DNA from: Yinghuangia soli
GTDB taxonomy: Bacteria; Actinomycetota; Actinomycetes; Streptomycetales; Streptomycetaceae
Direction: 5' to 3'
NCBI RefSeq assembly: GCF_021502675.1
Contig: NZ_JAKFHA010000008.1
Location: 97,644 to 161,643, forward strand
Length of the DNA stretch: 64,000 nt
In this document: positions 1 through 11,438 of the stretch, piece by piece
Layout: the number at the start of each line of letters is the position of its first letter
Position numbering within the stretch: position 1 is the stretch's first letter
Notes under the pieces: model-generated
What the model saw: only the letters and a program-made list of their open reading frames with translations
Told to the model about the DNA's origin: nothing
Databases searched by the model: none
Position numbers and translations under genes: made by a program

Positions 1-1
1 C

Positions 2-70
2 GTCCGGCCCCGCGACACCCGCAAGTGGCCACCGGAGGAACGGCTCCGCGCCAAGAAGGCCCGGGGCTGA
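2..70 (+). CDS. C-terminal fragment of an unidentified protein
   Basis: Only the last 22 codons are inside the window. The frame reads a charged Arg/Lys/Glu-rich tail (ending KKARG) and stops with TGA at 68-70. The stop abuts the stop of the convergent small gene on the other strand. The other forward frame through this stretch has no start signal. The family cannot be recognised from so short a tail; the call rests on its typical actinobacterial codon use and on the back-to-back stops. Confidence 0.4.
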   Translation, partial: VRPRDTRKWPPEERLRAKKARG

Positions 71-256
71 TCAGCCGTCCTCCGGAAGCCCCTCCCCGCT
101 GCGCCGGACGACGAACGCCCATCCGCGCCGATAGACCGCGACCCACCCCTGCGTCATCGCCGACACCACGACGACCGCCACCATGGCGTTGTCGCGATAC
201 CGCCCCGCCGAGTTGCCCGCGGGCCTGCCGATAAGTGCGCCAAGGCTGTACATCAT
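71..256 (-). CDS. Small 61-residue protein, possible single membrane segment
   Basis: The gene starts at ATG 256, preceded on the minus strand by a strong AGGAGG box with two bases of spacing to the first ATG and five to a second ATG at 253. The product has a short hydrophobic stretch (about residues 24-40, rich in Val and Ala) followed by an Arg-rich segment, so a membrane-associated micro-protein is possible. It is convergent with the gene ending at 70. No family was recognised. The ribosome binding site is the main reason to believe it. Confidence 0.5.
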   Translation of the reverse strand: MMYSLGALIGRPAGNSAGRYRDNAMVAVVVVSAMTQGWVAVYRRGWAFVVRRSGEGLPEDG

Positions 257-370
257 GACCTCCTCAGGCCCTTCCAGGCCGCTTCCCGCACGCTGCCCCG
301 GCCCGCCCCCGCCAGTCCCCGCCGACCCCGATTCCCGCGTACGAAGACCATCTCCGGGTAGCCGCGCGCC

Positions 371-1882
371 ATGAAGACGCGCATGAACCACTCGCGAGCT
401 CCGGTCCTCGACGCGCTCGCCGCCTACCACCGCCGCGGATTCGTGCCCTTCACACCACCCGGGCACAAGCAGGGCCGCGGCACCGATCCCCGCGTCCGCG
501 AGGTGCTGGGCTCCGACGTGTTCGGCGCGGACGTCCTGGCCGTGGCCGGACTCGACGACCGCACCGCGTCCGGCCGGGTCCTGGAGCGCGCCGAGGCCCT
601 CATGGCCGACGCGGTCCGCGCCGACCGGGCCTTCTTCACCACCTGCGGCAGCAGCCTGTCCGTCAAGAGCGCCATGCTCGCGGTCGCCCGCCCGCACCAG
701 AAGCTGCTGATCTCGCGGGACGCGCACAAGTCCGTGGTCTCCGGCCTTGTCCTGAGCGGCATACGCCCGTGCTGGATCGACCCGAGCTGGGACGCCGAGC
801 TCCACCTGGCCCACCCGCCCGGGCCCGAGGCGTATGCCGCGGCGCTGGCCGCCGACCCGGACGCCGTCGGCGCCCTGGTGACGAGCCCCACCCCGTACGG
901 CACCTGCGCCGATCTGGCCGGGATCGCCGAAGTGTGCCACCGCCACGGCGTACCGGTGATCGTCGACGAAGCCTGGGGAGCGCACCTGCCGTTCCACCCC
1001 GAGCTGCCGACGTGGGCGATGGACGCGGGCGCGGACGTGTGCGTGACCAGCGTGCACAAGATGGGCGGCGGCCTGGAGCAAGGGTCGGTCTTCCACCAGC
1101 AAGGCGACCGCGTCGACCCCGCGCACCTTGCCGCATGCGCCGACCTCCTCGGTACCACCAGCCCCAACGTCCTGATCTTCGCGGCGATGGACGGGTGGCG
1201 CCGGCAGATGGCGGAGCGCGGCGAACGCCTGCTCTCCGACGCCCTGTCCCTCGCCGCCCGGGTCCGCAGCGAACTGGGCCAGATCCCGGGGCTGCACGTG
1301 GACGGCACCGAATTCCTCGGACCGGGCCTGGCCTACGCACTCGATCCGCTGCAGGTCGTCGTCGACGTCTCGGCCCTGGACATCACCGGCTACGCCGCCG
1401 CCGACTGGCTCCGCGACCACCACCGGATCAACCTGCACGTGTGCGACCACCGGCGGATCAGCGCCCAACTCTCGTACGCCGACAACGACGCCACCGCGCA
1501 GGTCTTGACGACCGCGCTGCGTGCGCTGCCCGAACACGCCACCGGCCTGGCCAAGGCGTCCTTGCCGGTGGCCGTCCCCGATCCGGCGGAACTGCGCCTG
1601 GAGACCGCGATGCTGCCGCGCGACGCGTTCTTCGCCGACACCGAGCAGGTCCCGGCCGCCAAGGCCGCCGGGCGCATCGCCGCCCAGATGATCACGCCGT
1701 ACCCGCCGGGCATCCCCGTCGCGGTCCCGGGCGAACGCCTCACCGCCGAGGTACTCGACTACCTGCAGTCCGGCGTGCGCTCCGGCATGGTCCTGCCGGA
1801 CGCCGACACGGGCACCTCCGCAGAAGGGAACGAGCAAGACGCCGACGCAGCCGAACTCCGCACCATCCGCGTGGTCGCCTGA
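371..1882 (+). CDS. Orn/Lys/Arg decarboxylase family PLP enzyme
   Basis: A 503-residue fold-type I PLP protein of the Orn/Lys/Arg decarboxylase major-domain family. These enzymes decarboxylate a basic amino acid to a polyamine precursor; the substrate is not evident here. The N-terminus carries the family hallmark PFTPPGHKQG. Asp199 in the DEAWGAH motif should hold the pyridine nitrogen, and Lys230 in TSVHK is the expected Schiff-base lysine. Length matches the short, wingless bacterial form rather than the 700-residue inducible enzymes. Start ATG 371 was chosen, though ATG 383 is also possible because no clear ribosome site precedes either. The gene stands alone. Confidence 0.82.
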   Translation: MKTRMNHSRAPVLDALAAYHRRGFVPFTPPGHKQGRGTDPRVREVLGSDVFGADVLAVAGLDDRTASGRVLERAEALMADAVRADRAFFTTCGSSLSVKSAMLAVARPHQKLLISRDAHKSVVSGLVLSGIRPCWIDPSWDAELHLAHPPGPEAYAAALAADPDAVGALVTSPTPYGTCADLAGIAEVCHRHGVPVIVDEAWGAHLPFHPELPTWAMDAGADVCVTSVHKMGGGLEQGSVFHQQGDRVDPAHLAACADLLGTTSPNVLIFAAMDGWRRQMAERGERLLSDALSLAARVRSELGQIPGLHVDGTEFLGPGLAYALDPLQVVVDVSALDITGYAAADWLRDHHRINLHVCDHRRISAQLSYADNDATAQVLTTALRALPEHATGLAKASLPVAVPDPAELRLETAMLPRDAFFADTEQVPAAKAAGRIAAQMITPYPPGIPVAVPGERLTAEVLDYLQSGVRSGMVLPDADTGTSAEGNEQDADAAELRTIRVVA

Positions 1883-1904
1883 CGGGACCGATCCCTCAGC
1901 CCCG

Positions 1905-1961
1905 GGCCGCCGCGGCCGGACCCCTCAGCCCCCGGCCGCCGCGGCCGGACCCCTCAGCCCT
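1905..1961. repeat. 29-bp tandem repeat, two copies, between convergent genes
   Basis: Two near-identical 29-bp units containing the self-complementary core CCGGCCGCCGCGGCCGG followed by ACCCCTCAGCCC. They fill the gap between the decarboxylase stop and the convergent hemerythrin gene. Each unit can fold, so the pair may act as a bidirectional transcription stop, but there is no T tract. Confidence 0.6.
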
Positions 1962-2559
1962 GGCCGCCCCGCCCGGAGAGGAAGTCGCGGACCCGGTCGA
2001 CCAGGCCGACGCCGGGGGCGACGATCTTGCTGCCCACCGGGTTGTCCGGTACAGCCGGATGCGGGCGCGTCGGTGCGGACTTCTTCGCCTGCCGGGTCTT
2101 GACGCCGAGATCCGCCAGGATCCCGTGTTCGCAGACCCGCAACAGGGCCGGGAACAAAGTGTGTTCCTGGTCCTCGGCGTGCACCCGGATCTCGTCGGCG
2201 AGCTGCCCGGACAGGTCACCGAAGTGCGCGTCGGTCGGCTCGCTCTGCTCCAGATCCTTCAGCAGCTCCTCGACGCGCCGGGACCGGCCGATGCCCGCAT
2301 CGGCGAACTCGTGCCCGCCGGTGAGGTATTCGCGCGCAGCCGGGAACAGATACTGCTCCTCGGCCGCGGCGTGCGCGACCAGTGCAGCCGTCAGCCGGTC
2401 CGCCACCACGCGCCGTGAAGCGCCGTCCTCCGCCCTCTCCGGACGCGACAACTCCTTCGACAGGCAGGCAAGTTCCCGGTGGTCGGCGATCAACTCCGCG
2501 ACGATGTCGGGTTCGGCTTCGGGATCGACGATGCCGGGTTCGGCCTCAGGACCGGACAT
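1954..2559 (-). CDS. Hemerythrin HHE domain protein
   Basis: A 201-residue protein with the hemerythrin-like cation-binding fold: His27, His63 with Glu67, and His127/His133 in HAEDQEH give the expected set of di-iron ligands in a four-helix bundle. Family members bind oxygen, nitric oxide or iron and act in redox sensing or protection; the exact role here is unknown. The C-terminal 50 residues are basic and low in order. Start ATG 2559 was preferred over GTG 2565 because AGGAGG lies eight bases before the ATG but only two before the GTG. It is monocistronic and divergent from a winged-helix regulator. Confidence 0.8.
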   Translation of the reverse strand: MSGPEAEPGIVDPEAEPDIVAELIADHRELACLSKELSRPERAEDGASRRVVADRLTAALVAHAAAEEQYLFPAAREYLTGGHEFADAGIGRSRRVEELLKDLEQSEPTDAHFGDLSGQLADEIRVHAEDQEHTLFPALLRVCEHGILADLGVKTRQAKKSAPTRPHPAVPDNPVGSKIVAPGVGLVDRVRDFLSGRGGQG

Positions 2560-2600
2560 GTGCACTTCCTCCTTCGGTCACCGCGCCAACGGCGCGCCGC

Positions 2601-2687
2601 AGCCCCGCGGATCCGGGGGGCGGATCCGCGGGGCTTGGCCGTGCGCCGGCCGGCCGGACTTGCCCGATCCGCGCGACCGGCCGGCGC
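2601..2687. other. Two adjacent GC-rich inverted repeats in a divergent intergenic region
   Basis: Positions 2601-2615 and 2621-2635 form a perfect 15-bp stem with a five-G loop. Positions 2643-2653 and 2677-2687 form a second perfect 11-bp stem. Both lie in the leader side of the hemerythrin gene (2560-2911 is otherwise gene-free). No T run follows either hairpin on either strand, so attenuation or mRNA protection is as likely as termination. Confidence 0.6.
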
Positions 2688-2825
2688 TGCCGGTGCCGCT
2701 ACCCCGCCCGGCGTCCGCGACACCAGGCAGCAGCGCGGTACCGCGGACTTGCCGTGGCGCGCATCGACGCCGTACTGCGGGCGCGCCTCGGCAGTCCGAA
2801 GGACAACGGTCAATAGCTGCCTGAC

Positions 2826-2837
2826 GATTCATGAATC
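2826..2837. promoter_or_regulatory. 12-bp palindrome GATTCATGAATC, candidate operator
   Basis: A perfect palindrome in an AT-rich patch (unusual for this GC-rich DNA) about 75 bp upstream of the winged-helix regulator gene and in the divergent control region. It could be an autoregulatory operator. A possible -10 element TACGAT at 2900-2905 would place the transcript start on the ATG at 2912, giving a leaderless mRNA. Confidence 0.4.
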
Positions 2838-2911
2838 ACATCGCTGTAATAAAGTACCTGCATCAACTTGCTGTGCTGGAATGCATGAACCGGCGAGCCT
2901 ACGATGGGTCG

Positions 2912-3250
2912 ATGGGTGAAGACGGCGCAGGACCCCGGAGTACGTGGACATTCCTGACCCATCACGCGCGGGTCCTCGGTGCGGTGGCCGCCGAGCCGGA
3001 GATTCGCGTGCGGGAGATCGCCGCGCAATGCGAACTGACCGACCGAGCCGTCCAGTCCATCCTGTCCGACCTCGAACAAGCCGGGTATCTCACCCGGACG
3101 CGCGTCGGACGCCGCACCATGTACCAGGTCCTGACCGGCACCGAGCTGCGCCACCCGGGGCAAGCTGGCATGCCCATCGAGGACCTGCTCGCCCTGCTCC
3201 GCTTCGAGTCGGGGGCGGCAGGCCGTCCGGCGCCCCCGCGGCACCCCTGA
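2912..3250 (+). CDS. Winged helix-turn-helix transcriptional regulator (MarR/ArsR-like)
   Basis: A 112-residue DNA-binding protein consisting almost only of one winged helix: the recognition helix is in the segment ELTDRAVQSILSDLEQAG (about residues 42-60) and is followed by the wing strand LTRTRVGRRTMYQV. No sensor domain or cysteine cluster is visible, so the effector is unknown. Start ATG 2912 is chosen because the domain begins just after it and a -10-like TACGAT sits seven bases upstream, which suggests a leaderless mRNA; upstream ATGs at 2885 and 2831 are in frame but less likely. A small unknown gene follows after 16 bases, probably co-transcribed. Confidence 0.72.
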   Translation: MGEDGAGPRSTWTFLTHHARVLGAVAAEPEIRVREIAAQCELTDRAVQSILSDLEQAGYLTRTRVGRRTMYQVLTGTELRHPGQAGMPIEDLLALLRFESGAAGRPAPPRHP

Positions 3251-3266
3251 GCGAGAAGGGCACGTG

Positions 3267-3671
3267 ATGGACGTTCCGCCGGCCGAACTCGGCGAAGCCT
3301 GCGCCTATTGCCACGCCCGCCCCGGCCCCGGTTCCGGCCGGCGCTCGGCGGCCACGCCGACCGGTACGCACTGGCACGATCCCGACTGCCCGGCCCTTGC
3401 CGAGCAGTGGGACGACGTGGAGGCCGGTGCCGAGCGCGGCGCCGTCTCCGCGCGGGACGCCTGGGCCCTGCACACCGTCCAGGCGGTACGCGACCTGCTG
3501 CGCAACGGAGGACCGCCCCCCGACCCGGCCACCGCCGCGCTGGCCGACGTGATCGACCACCACCTCGAAGGCCTCGGGCAGCACTCGTGCCTCCTGGCCG
3601 ACGCGATCCCCGGCGTCCTCGCCCGGCACTTTCCCGTTCCCGCACCGCCACCCGACCCCGACGCCGGGTAG
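3267..3671 (+). CDS. Conserved-type hypothetical protein, 134 residues
   Basis: Function not recognised. The protein is acidic, with an N-terminal CAYC pair and a later Asp-Cys (HDPDCP) that could bind a metal, then a predicted helical middle (about residues 45-110). No membrane segment or signal peptide is seen. The ATG at 3267 follows a GAGAAGGG box by six bases; an in-frame GTG three bases upstream is possible. It lies 16 bp after the winged-helix gene, so the two probably form an operon and the protein may work with, or be controlled by, that regulator. Confidence 0.6.
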   Translation: MDVPPAELGEACAYCHARPGPGSGRRSAATPTGTHWHDPDCPALAEQWDDVEAGAERGAVSARDAWALHTVQAVRDLLRNGGPPPDPATAALADVIDHHLEGLGQHSCLLADAIPGVLARHFPVPAPPPDPDAG

Positions 3672-3700
3672 CGGCCGCGGAGCGCTTCCCCGGCATATCC

Positions 3701-3714
3701 GAGTACGCGTACTC
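3701..3714. promoter_or_regulatory. 14-bp palindrome GAGTACGCGTACTC
   Basis: A perfect palindrome 30 bp after the stop of the 134-residue gene, in a 303-bp gene-free stretch (3672-3974) between convergent genes. Its role is unknown. The GTACG core recurs in this stretch (3799-3808) and in the hairpin array at 24.1-24.9 kb. Confidence 0.35.
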
Positions 3715-3857
3715 ATGTCCGGCGGTGCCCGCGGCACTTGGCTGGACGCCGACCGGCCGTGCGGGCCGGGGTGCGCGGCGACAGGGGGAGGCCGGGATGT
3801 ACGTACGCGAAGGCTCGTGGGCGGCGGTCCTCGTCGGCTGGGGGGACTCACAGAGTG

Positions 3858-3888
3858 CCCGTGCTGCAGGGACCCCCTGCAGCACGGG
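3858..3888. terminator. 14-bp perfect hairpin between convergent genes
   Basis: Arms 3858-3871 (CCCGTGCTGCAGGG) and 3875-3888 are exactly complementary with a three-base loop. It lies between the convergent hypothetical gene (+) and nitrilase gene (-), so it can serve both as a bidirectional stop. There is no T tract, as is common for actinobacterial terminators. Confidence 0.65.
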
Positions 3889-3974
3889 AATCAGCGGCAT
3901 CCACGGGAGCCCCGGCACCGACGCCTCCGACACCCCCGATGGCTCCGGTGCCTTCGGTGCCTTCGAAGCCCCGC

Positions 3975-5051
3975 TCAGTCCTCCGGCGTCAGCAGCGGCG
4001 GCGGTGCCTCCGCATCGATCCGCGGCGCAGCGCCCGGTGCGCCCGGTGCGGGGACTGCGGGCGACGCGGGCCCGGGCGCTGCCGCCCCGCCGTGCGTGGT
4101 CAGCCACGGGTTCGTGCTGACGTCGACCCGCAGGTCGAAGACGTCCGGGCGGGAGTACTGCCCGACGATGTCGATGAAGGACTTCGCGGCGAGGATGTCG
4201 TTCAGGTCGAGGTCCGCGTAGACGATGCCCTCCTCGTGCGCCGACAGCTGCTTGGCCATGTCCATCCCGGTGGGGTGGAAGATCCGGGCGAAGCCGCCGC
4301 CCTCGCCGATGAGTCCGCGCTGCACCGGGTCCTCGCCGGCGATCGCGTCCAGGGCGCTCTGCGAGGTGACCTGCGTGGCGCACAGCACGAACGAGCCGGT
4401 CTCGATGGCGTGCAGGCGCGTGGCCGCCTCGTTCGGCTCGATGCGGCCCAGGTAGAGCCCGTCCGGCCGGGTGGACGCGAAGCTGGGCCAGCTCGCGACG
4501 TGGATCTGCTCGTGCAGGGCGGCGAGAGTGAAGCGCTCCAGGGGCTGGAAGTGCTCCCAGCAGTTCAGCGCGCCGATCCGGCCGATCCGGGACGGCCACA
4601 CCTGCAGGTCGCTGCCGTTCCCGTCGCCGAAGATGCCGCGCTCGACGTGCGTCGGCTTGAGCTTGCGCCGGTTGCCGACCAGGTTGCCGCGGTCGTCGAC
4701 GAACATCTGGGACATGTACGCGCTCGACCCGGCGATCTCGACGTAGCCCATGACGACGTGGATCCCGTGGTCCCGGGCCGCGGCCATGATGCGGCGCATG
4801 CGGGCGTCGCCCAGCTGCATGCCGTTGGCGAGGTAGCGCTTCACACGCCCGGCCGCGCTGGTCTGGTCGGTGACCCAGAGCTGCCACGGGTACCCCGGCA
4901 CGAAGATCTCCGGGAACGCGATCAGGTCCGCGCCATGCCGCGCGGCCTCCGCGATCAGGTCGATGCTCTTGCCGATGGTGGCGTCCGCGTCGAACCACAC
5001 GGGCTCGGCCTGCACTGCGGCCGCTTTGATCCGGATGTCGTAGTCGATCAT
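3975..5051 (-). CDS. Nitrilase (carbon-nitrogen hydrolase family)
   Basis: A 358-residue nitrilase-superfamily enzyme expected to hydrolyse a nitrile directly to acid and ammonia. The catalytic triad is complete: Glu48 in FPEIF, Lys132 in KLKPTHVER, and Cys164 in LNCWEH. The CWEH/N context and length favour true nitrilases or cyanide-type enzymes over amidases. A Pro/Ala-rich tail (last ~45 residues) is poorly conserved. Start ATG 5051 follows GGAGAGGGGG by seven bases. The gene is monocistronic and divergent from psuK, 194 bp away. Substrate cannot be told from sequence. Confidence 0.85.
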   Translation of the reverse strand: MIDYDIRIKAAAVQAEPVWFDADATIGKSIDLIAEAARHGADLIAFPEIFVPGYPWQLWVTDQTSAAGRVKRYLANGMQLGDARMRRIMAAARDHGIHVVMGYVEIAGSSAYMSQMFVDDRGNLVGNRRKLKPTHVERGIFGDGNGSDLQVWPSRIGRIGALNCWEHFQPLERFTLAALHEQIHVASWPSFASTRPDGLYLGRIEPNEAATRLHAIETGSFVLCATQVTSQSALDAIAGEDPVQRGLIGEGGGFARIFHPTGMDMAKQLSAHEEGIVYADLDLNDILAAKSFIDIVGQYSRPDVFDLRVDVSTNPWLTTHGGAAAPGPASPAVPAPGAPGAAPRIDAEAPPPLLTPED

Positions 5052-5208
5052 CAAGCTGCCCCCTCTCCATCGGCACCCGCGCGCCGGGGGATCCGGCACC
5101 GGGTGTGCCAGCGAGCCTATGAGGCGAACGCCCTTACCGGTACGGGCCTTTGGTGTGCCTTCGGGAGGCCGGTGCAGAGCCGTCCGAGGGAGAGGCCGCG
5201 CGGCAGGG

Positions 5209-5245
5209 TTGCATAGATATGTAAAGACTCTTTAGTCTCCTAAGT
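5209..5245 (+). promoter_or_regulatory. AT-rich psuK leader with inverted repeat AGACT-N4-AGTCT
   Basis: The 37 bases before the psuK start are strikingly AT-rich for this genome. They include the inverted repeat 5225-5229/5234-5238 only eight bases before the ATG. Since PsuK carries its own N-terminal helix-turn-helix, the repeat is a natural candidate for autoregulation. This is inference from position and symmetry. Confidence 0.4.
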
Positions 5246-6496
5246 ATGGCGCTGACAGAGAGGGAGCGGGAGGTCGTCGACCTGCTGCGCAGTGACCCCC
5301 GGCTCGCCCCGGGAGAGATCGCCGAACGCCTGGGCACGACCCGCGCGGCGATCAACGTCCATCTGTCCAACCTCACCCGCAAAGGCGTGGTCCTCGGGCG
5401 CGGCTACATCCTCAGCGAGGAGCCGTGTGTCGTGGTCGTGGGCGGCGCCAACCTGGACATCAAGGCGCGCAGCGCCGCCACCGCGATCCTCGGCACCAGC
5501 AACCCGGGCTCGGGGGCCATGGCGGCCGGCGGCGTGGGCCGCAACATCGCGGAGAACCTCGCCCGGCTCGGCACCCCCACCTACCTGATCGCCGCGGTGG
5601 GCGACGACCCGATGGGCGAACGCCTGCTCGCCGACACCGCCGCGGCCGGCGTACGCCTCGACCACATGCACCGCAGCAAGCACCCGACCGGGACGTACAC
5701 CGCAGTCCTCGACACCGGCGGCGAGTTGGTCCTGGCCGTGGCGGACATGACCGCCACCCAGTACCTGCTTCCCGAACACCTCGGCCCGCTGCGCGAGTTG
5801 CTCGCCCACGCCGGGCTGCTGGTGCTGGACGGCAACCTGTCCGCCCCGACCGCGTCGCACGCCCTGGACCTCGGGCTCGCGGCCGGCGTGCCGATCCTCC
5901 TGGAGCCGGTGAGCGTGCCCAAGGCCGCCGCGCTGGCCCCGCTCATCACCGCGGACCGGCCCCTGTACGCGGTCACCCCGAACCGCGAAGAGCTCACCGC
6001 GCTCACCGGCCTGCCCAGCGGCACCGACGAGGAACTGATCGCTGCGGCAGGCGACTTGCACGAGCGCGGCGTCCAGCATGTGTGGGTCCGGCTCGGCGCC
6101 CGCGGGAGCCTGCTGAGCAGCCGGGACGAAGGCCACGTCGTCGTCCCCGCCCTGCCCGCCGCCGTCGAGGACGTCACCGGCGCCGGGGACGCGATGCTCG
6201 CCGCCTTCGCCCACGCCCTGCTGGCCGGGCACTCCGCCCGCGACGCGGTAGGCCACGGCACCGCCGCCGCGGCGCTGACCATCGAGAGCGCGCACACCGT
6301 CCGCCCGGACCTCTCGCCGCGGCTGCTCGCACAGGCCCTCGCCGAGCGCGCCGCGCCGGCCGGCGCCGGCGATGCGGCCGGCGACCGCACGACCGCGAAG
6401 GCAAACCCCAAGACGAGCCCCAAGACGAGCCCCAAGACGAGCACCAAGACGAGCCCCGCGAAGGGCACCACGACGAGCACCAGGAGCACGACATGA
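5246..6496 (+). CDS. psuK: Pseudouridine kinase with N-terminal HTH domain
   Basis: A 416-residue PfkB-family kinase that phosphorylates pseudouridine to pseudouridine 5'-phosphate. Residues 1-50 form a winged helix-turn-helix (TTRAAINVHLSNLTRKG), as seen in many PsuK-like sugar kinases. The kinase domain runs from about 58 to 355: the PfkB substrate motif GGVGRNIAENLARLG is at 95-109, and the anion-hole/catalytic motif GAGD is at 312-315 with Asp315 as base. The C-terminus ends in a lysine/threonine-rich tail built from a 12-bp tandem repeat, absent from the enzymatic core. The stop overlaps the psuG start (ATGA), so the two are translationally coupled, which supports the substrate assignment. 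Confidence 0.85.
   Translation: MALTEREREVVDLLRSDPRLAPGEIAERLGTTRAAINVHLSNLTRKGVVLGRGYILSEEPCVVVVGGANLDIKARSAATAILGTSNPGSGAMAAGGVGRNIAENLARLGTPTYLIAAVGDDPMGERLLADTAAAGVRLDHMHRSKHPTGTYTAVLDTGGELVLAVADMTATQYLLPEHLGPLRELLAHAGLLVLDGNLSAPTASHALDLGLAAGVPILLEPVSVPKAAALAPLITADRPLYAVTPNREELTALTGLPSGTDEELIAAAGDLHERGVQHVWVRLGARGSLLSSRDEGHVVVPALPAAVEDVTGAGDAMLAAFAHALLAGHSARDAVGHGTAAAALTIESAHTVRPDLSPRLLAQALAERAAPAGAGDAAGDRTTAKANPKTSPKTSPKTSTKTSPAKGTTTSTRSTT
6410..6457 (+). repeat. 12-bp tandem repeat, four copies, in the psuK 3' end
   Basis: Four tandem copies of AAGACGAGCCCC (one with a single change) encode PKTS/TKTS repeats in the PsuK tail. In-frame units of 12 bp can expand or contract without a frameshift, so the tail length is probably variable between strains. 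Confidence 0.85.
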
Positions 6497-7422
6497 CCCG
6501 CACGCCCCAGCCCCACCCCGACCTCGTCCTGACCGAGGAAGTCCGGGACGCCCTGGCGGCCGGCCGGCCCGTCGTCGCGCTGGAGAGCACGATCATCAGC
6601 CACGGCATGCCGTACCCGCAGAGCGTCGCCATGGCCACCGAGGTCGAGGACATCATCCGCGGCCACGGCGTGGTGCCGGCCACCATCGCGGTGCTCGACG
6701 GGCGCGCGTGCATCGGCCTCACCCCGGAGAACCTCGAGCTCCTGGCCACCAGCAAGGACGTCGCCAAGGCCAGCGTGCGCGACCTGCCGTACGTCATGGC
6801 CTGCGGCGGCCACGGCGCGACCACCGTGGCGGCCACCATGCGGCTCGCCGCGCTGGCCGGCATCCGGGTCTTCGTCACCGGCGGCCTCGGCGGCGTGCAC
6901 CGCGGCGCCCCGGAGAGCTTCGACATCAGCGCCGACCTGTCCGAGCTGACGCTCAGCGACGTCGCCGTGGTCAGCGCCGGGGTCAAGAGCATCCTGGACA
7001 TCGGCCTGACCCTGGAGCACCTGGAGACCGGCGGCGTCCCGGTGATCGCCTACGGCACCGACGAATTCCCGGCGTTCTTCTCGCGCAGCAGCGGCTTCAA
7101 GGCCCCGATGCGGGCCGACACGCCGGAAGAGATCGCGGCCATGATGCGCATCAAGTGGGCGCTCGGCATCACCGGCGGCCTCAACATCGCCAATCCGGTC
7201 CCGGCCGCCGACGAGATCCCGGTGGAGAAGATCTCCGCGATCATCGACCAGGCCCTGGCCGACATGGACGCACTCGGCGTCAAGGGCAAGGACGCCACGC
7301 CCTACCTGCTCGGCCGCATCGTCGAGATCAGCGGCGGCGCGAGCCTGGCCGCCAACATCGCGCTGGTGAAGAACAACGCCCACCTGGGCGCGCGGATCGC
7401 CGCCGCGTACGCAGCGGGCTGA
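6493..7422 (+). CDS. psuG: Pseudouridine-5'-phosphate glycosidase
   Basis: A 309-residue PsuG family enzyme that cleaves the C-C glycosidic bond of pseudouridine 5'-phosphate to uracil and ribose 5-phosphate. The family signatures are present: ALESTIISHGMPYPQ near the N-terminus with the metal and phosphate-binding residues, VTGGLGGVHRGA in the middle, and GGLNIANPVP toward the end. Length is that of the E. coli enzyme. Start ATG 6493 shares four bases with the psuK stop, so the kinase and glycosidase are made together and form a complete pseudouridine salvage route. A strong hairpin follows 50 bp after the stop. Confidence 0.93.
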   Translation: MTRTPQPHPDLVLTEEVRDALAAGRPVVALESTIISHGMPYPQSVAMATEVEDIIRGHGVVPATIAVLDGRACIGLTPENLELLATSKDVAKASVRDLPYVMACGGHGATTVAATMRLAALAGIRVFVTGGLGGVHRGAPESFDISADLSELTLSDVAVVSAGVKSILDIGLTLEHLETGGVPVIAYGTDEFPAFFSRSSGFKAPMRADTPEEIAAMMRIKWALGITGGLNIANPVPAADEIPVEKISAIIDQALADMDALGVKGKDATPYLLGRIVEISGGASLAANIALVKNNAHLGARIAAAYAAG

Positions 7423-7472
7423 GGCCCGGAGCGCGCACGGCGGACCGGACGCGGCATGTCGGGTGCCGCAGG

Positions 7473-7532
7473 CCGGTGCCGCGCGGCGGCGCAGCGAGCC
7501 CGTGGCTCGTTGCCGCCGCCGCGCGGCACCGG
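7473..7532. terminator. Long GC hairpin after psuG
   Basis: The segment 7473-7500 pairs with 7504-7532 through about 27 base pairs, with a single bulge and a three-base loop. It ends the psuKG operon and insulates it from the metH leader that begins about 30 bp later. Confidence 0.8.
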
Positions 7533-7567
7533 TGAGCCACCCGCGCCCCGGCGGGCGATAGAGTCGT

Positions 7568-7657
7568 GCGGACGGCCGAGAGGCGCTGCAACGGGTTCCG
7601 GCCCGCCACGCTCGGACGTCCGCGACGAACAAGGGCGCCTCCCGACTCATTGGGAGG
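7568..7657 (+). ncRNA. SAH riboswitch controlling metH translation
   Basis: The metH leader matches the S-adenosylhomocysteine riboswitch consensus: CCGAG at 7576-7580, then GCGCTGCAAC, then CACGCTCGG closing the inner helix (7611-7615), then AAGGGCGCCTC. An outer helix pairs 7568-7574 with 7617-7623. The bases GAGGCGC (7580-7586) pair perfectly with GCGCCTC (7635-7641) to close the ligand-bound form. CCTCCC (7638-7643) is also the exact complement of the metH Shine-Dalgarno GGGAGG (7652-7657). The two pairings share 7638-7641, so SAH binding should free the ribosome site and switch translation on. The family and its ON logic are known; the sequestration model is read from this sequence. Confidence 0.85.
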
Positions 7658-7664
7658 TGCGTTC

Positions 7665-11348
<3,684 letters not shown>

Positions 11349-11382
11349 GCGACGTCCGGTCCCGGTGACCGGATCGATCCGC

Positions 11383-11420
11383 CCCCGGACCCGATGCGGC
11401 CTGTCCGCCCGGGTCCGGGG
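11383..11420. terminator. Hairpin downstream of metH
   Basis: CCCCGGACCC (11383-11392) pairs perfectly with GGGTCCGGGG (11411-11420). The hairpin lies 35 bp after the metH stop and before the next gene, so it probably ends the metH transcript. Confidence 0.55.
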
Positions 11421-11438
11421 CGGGCCATCCTCGTCACC

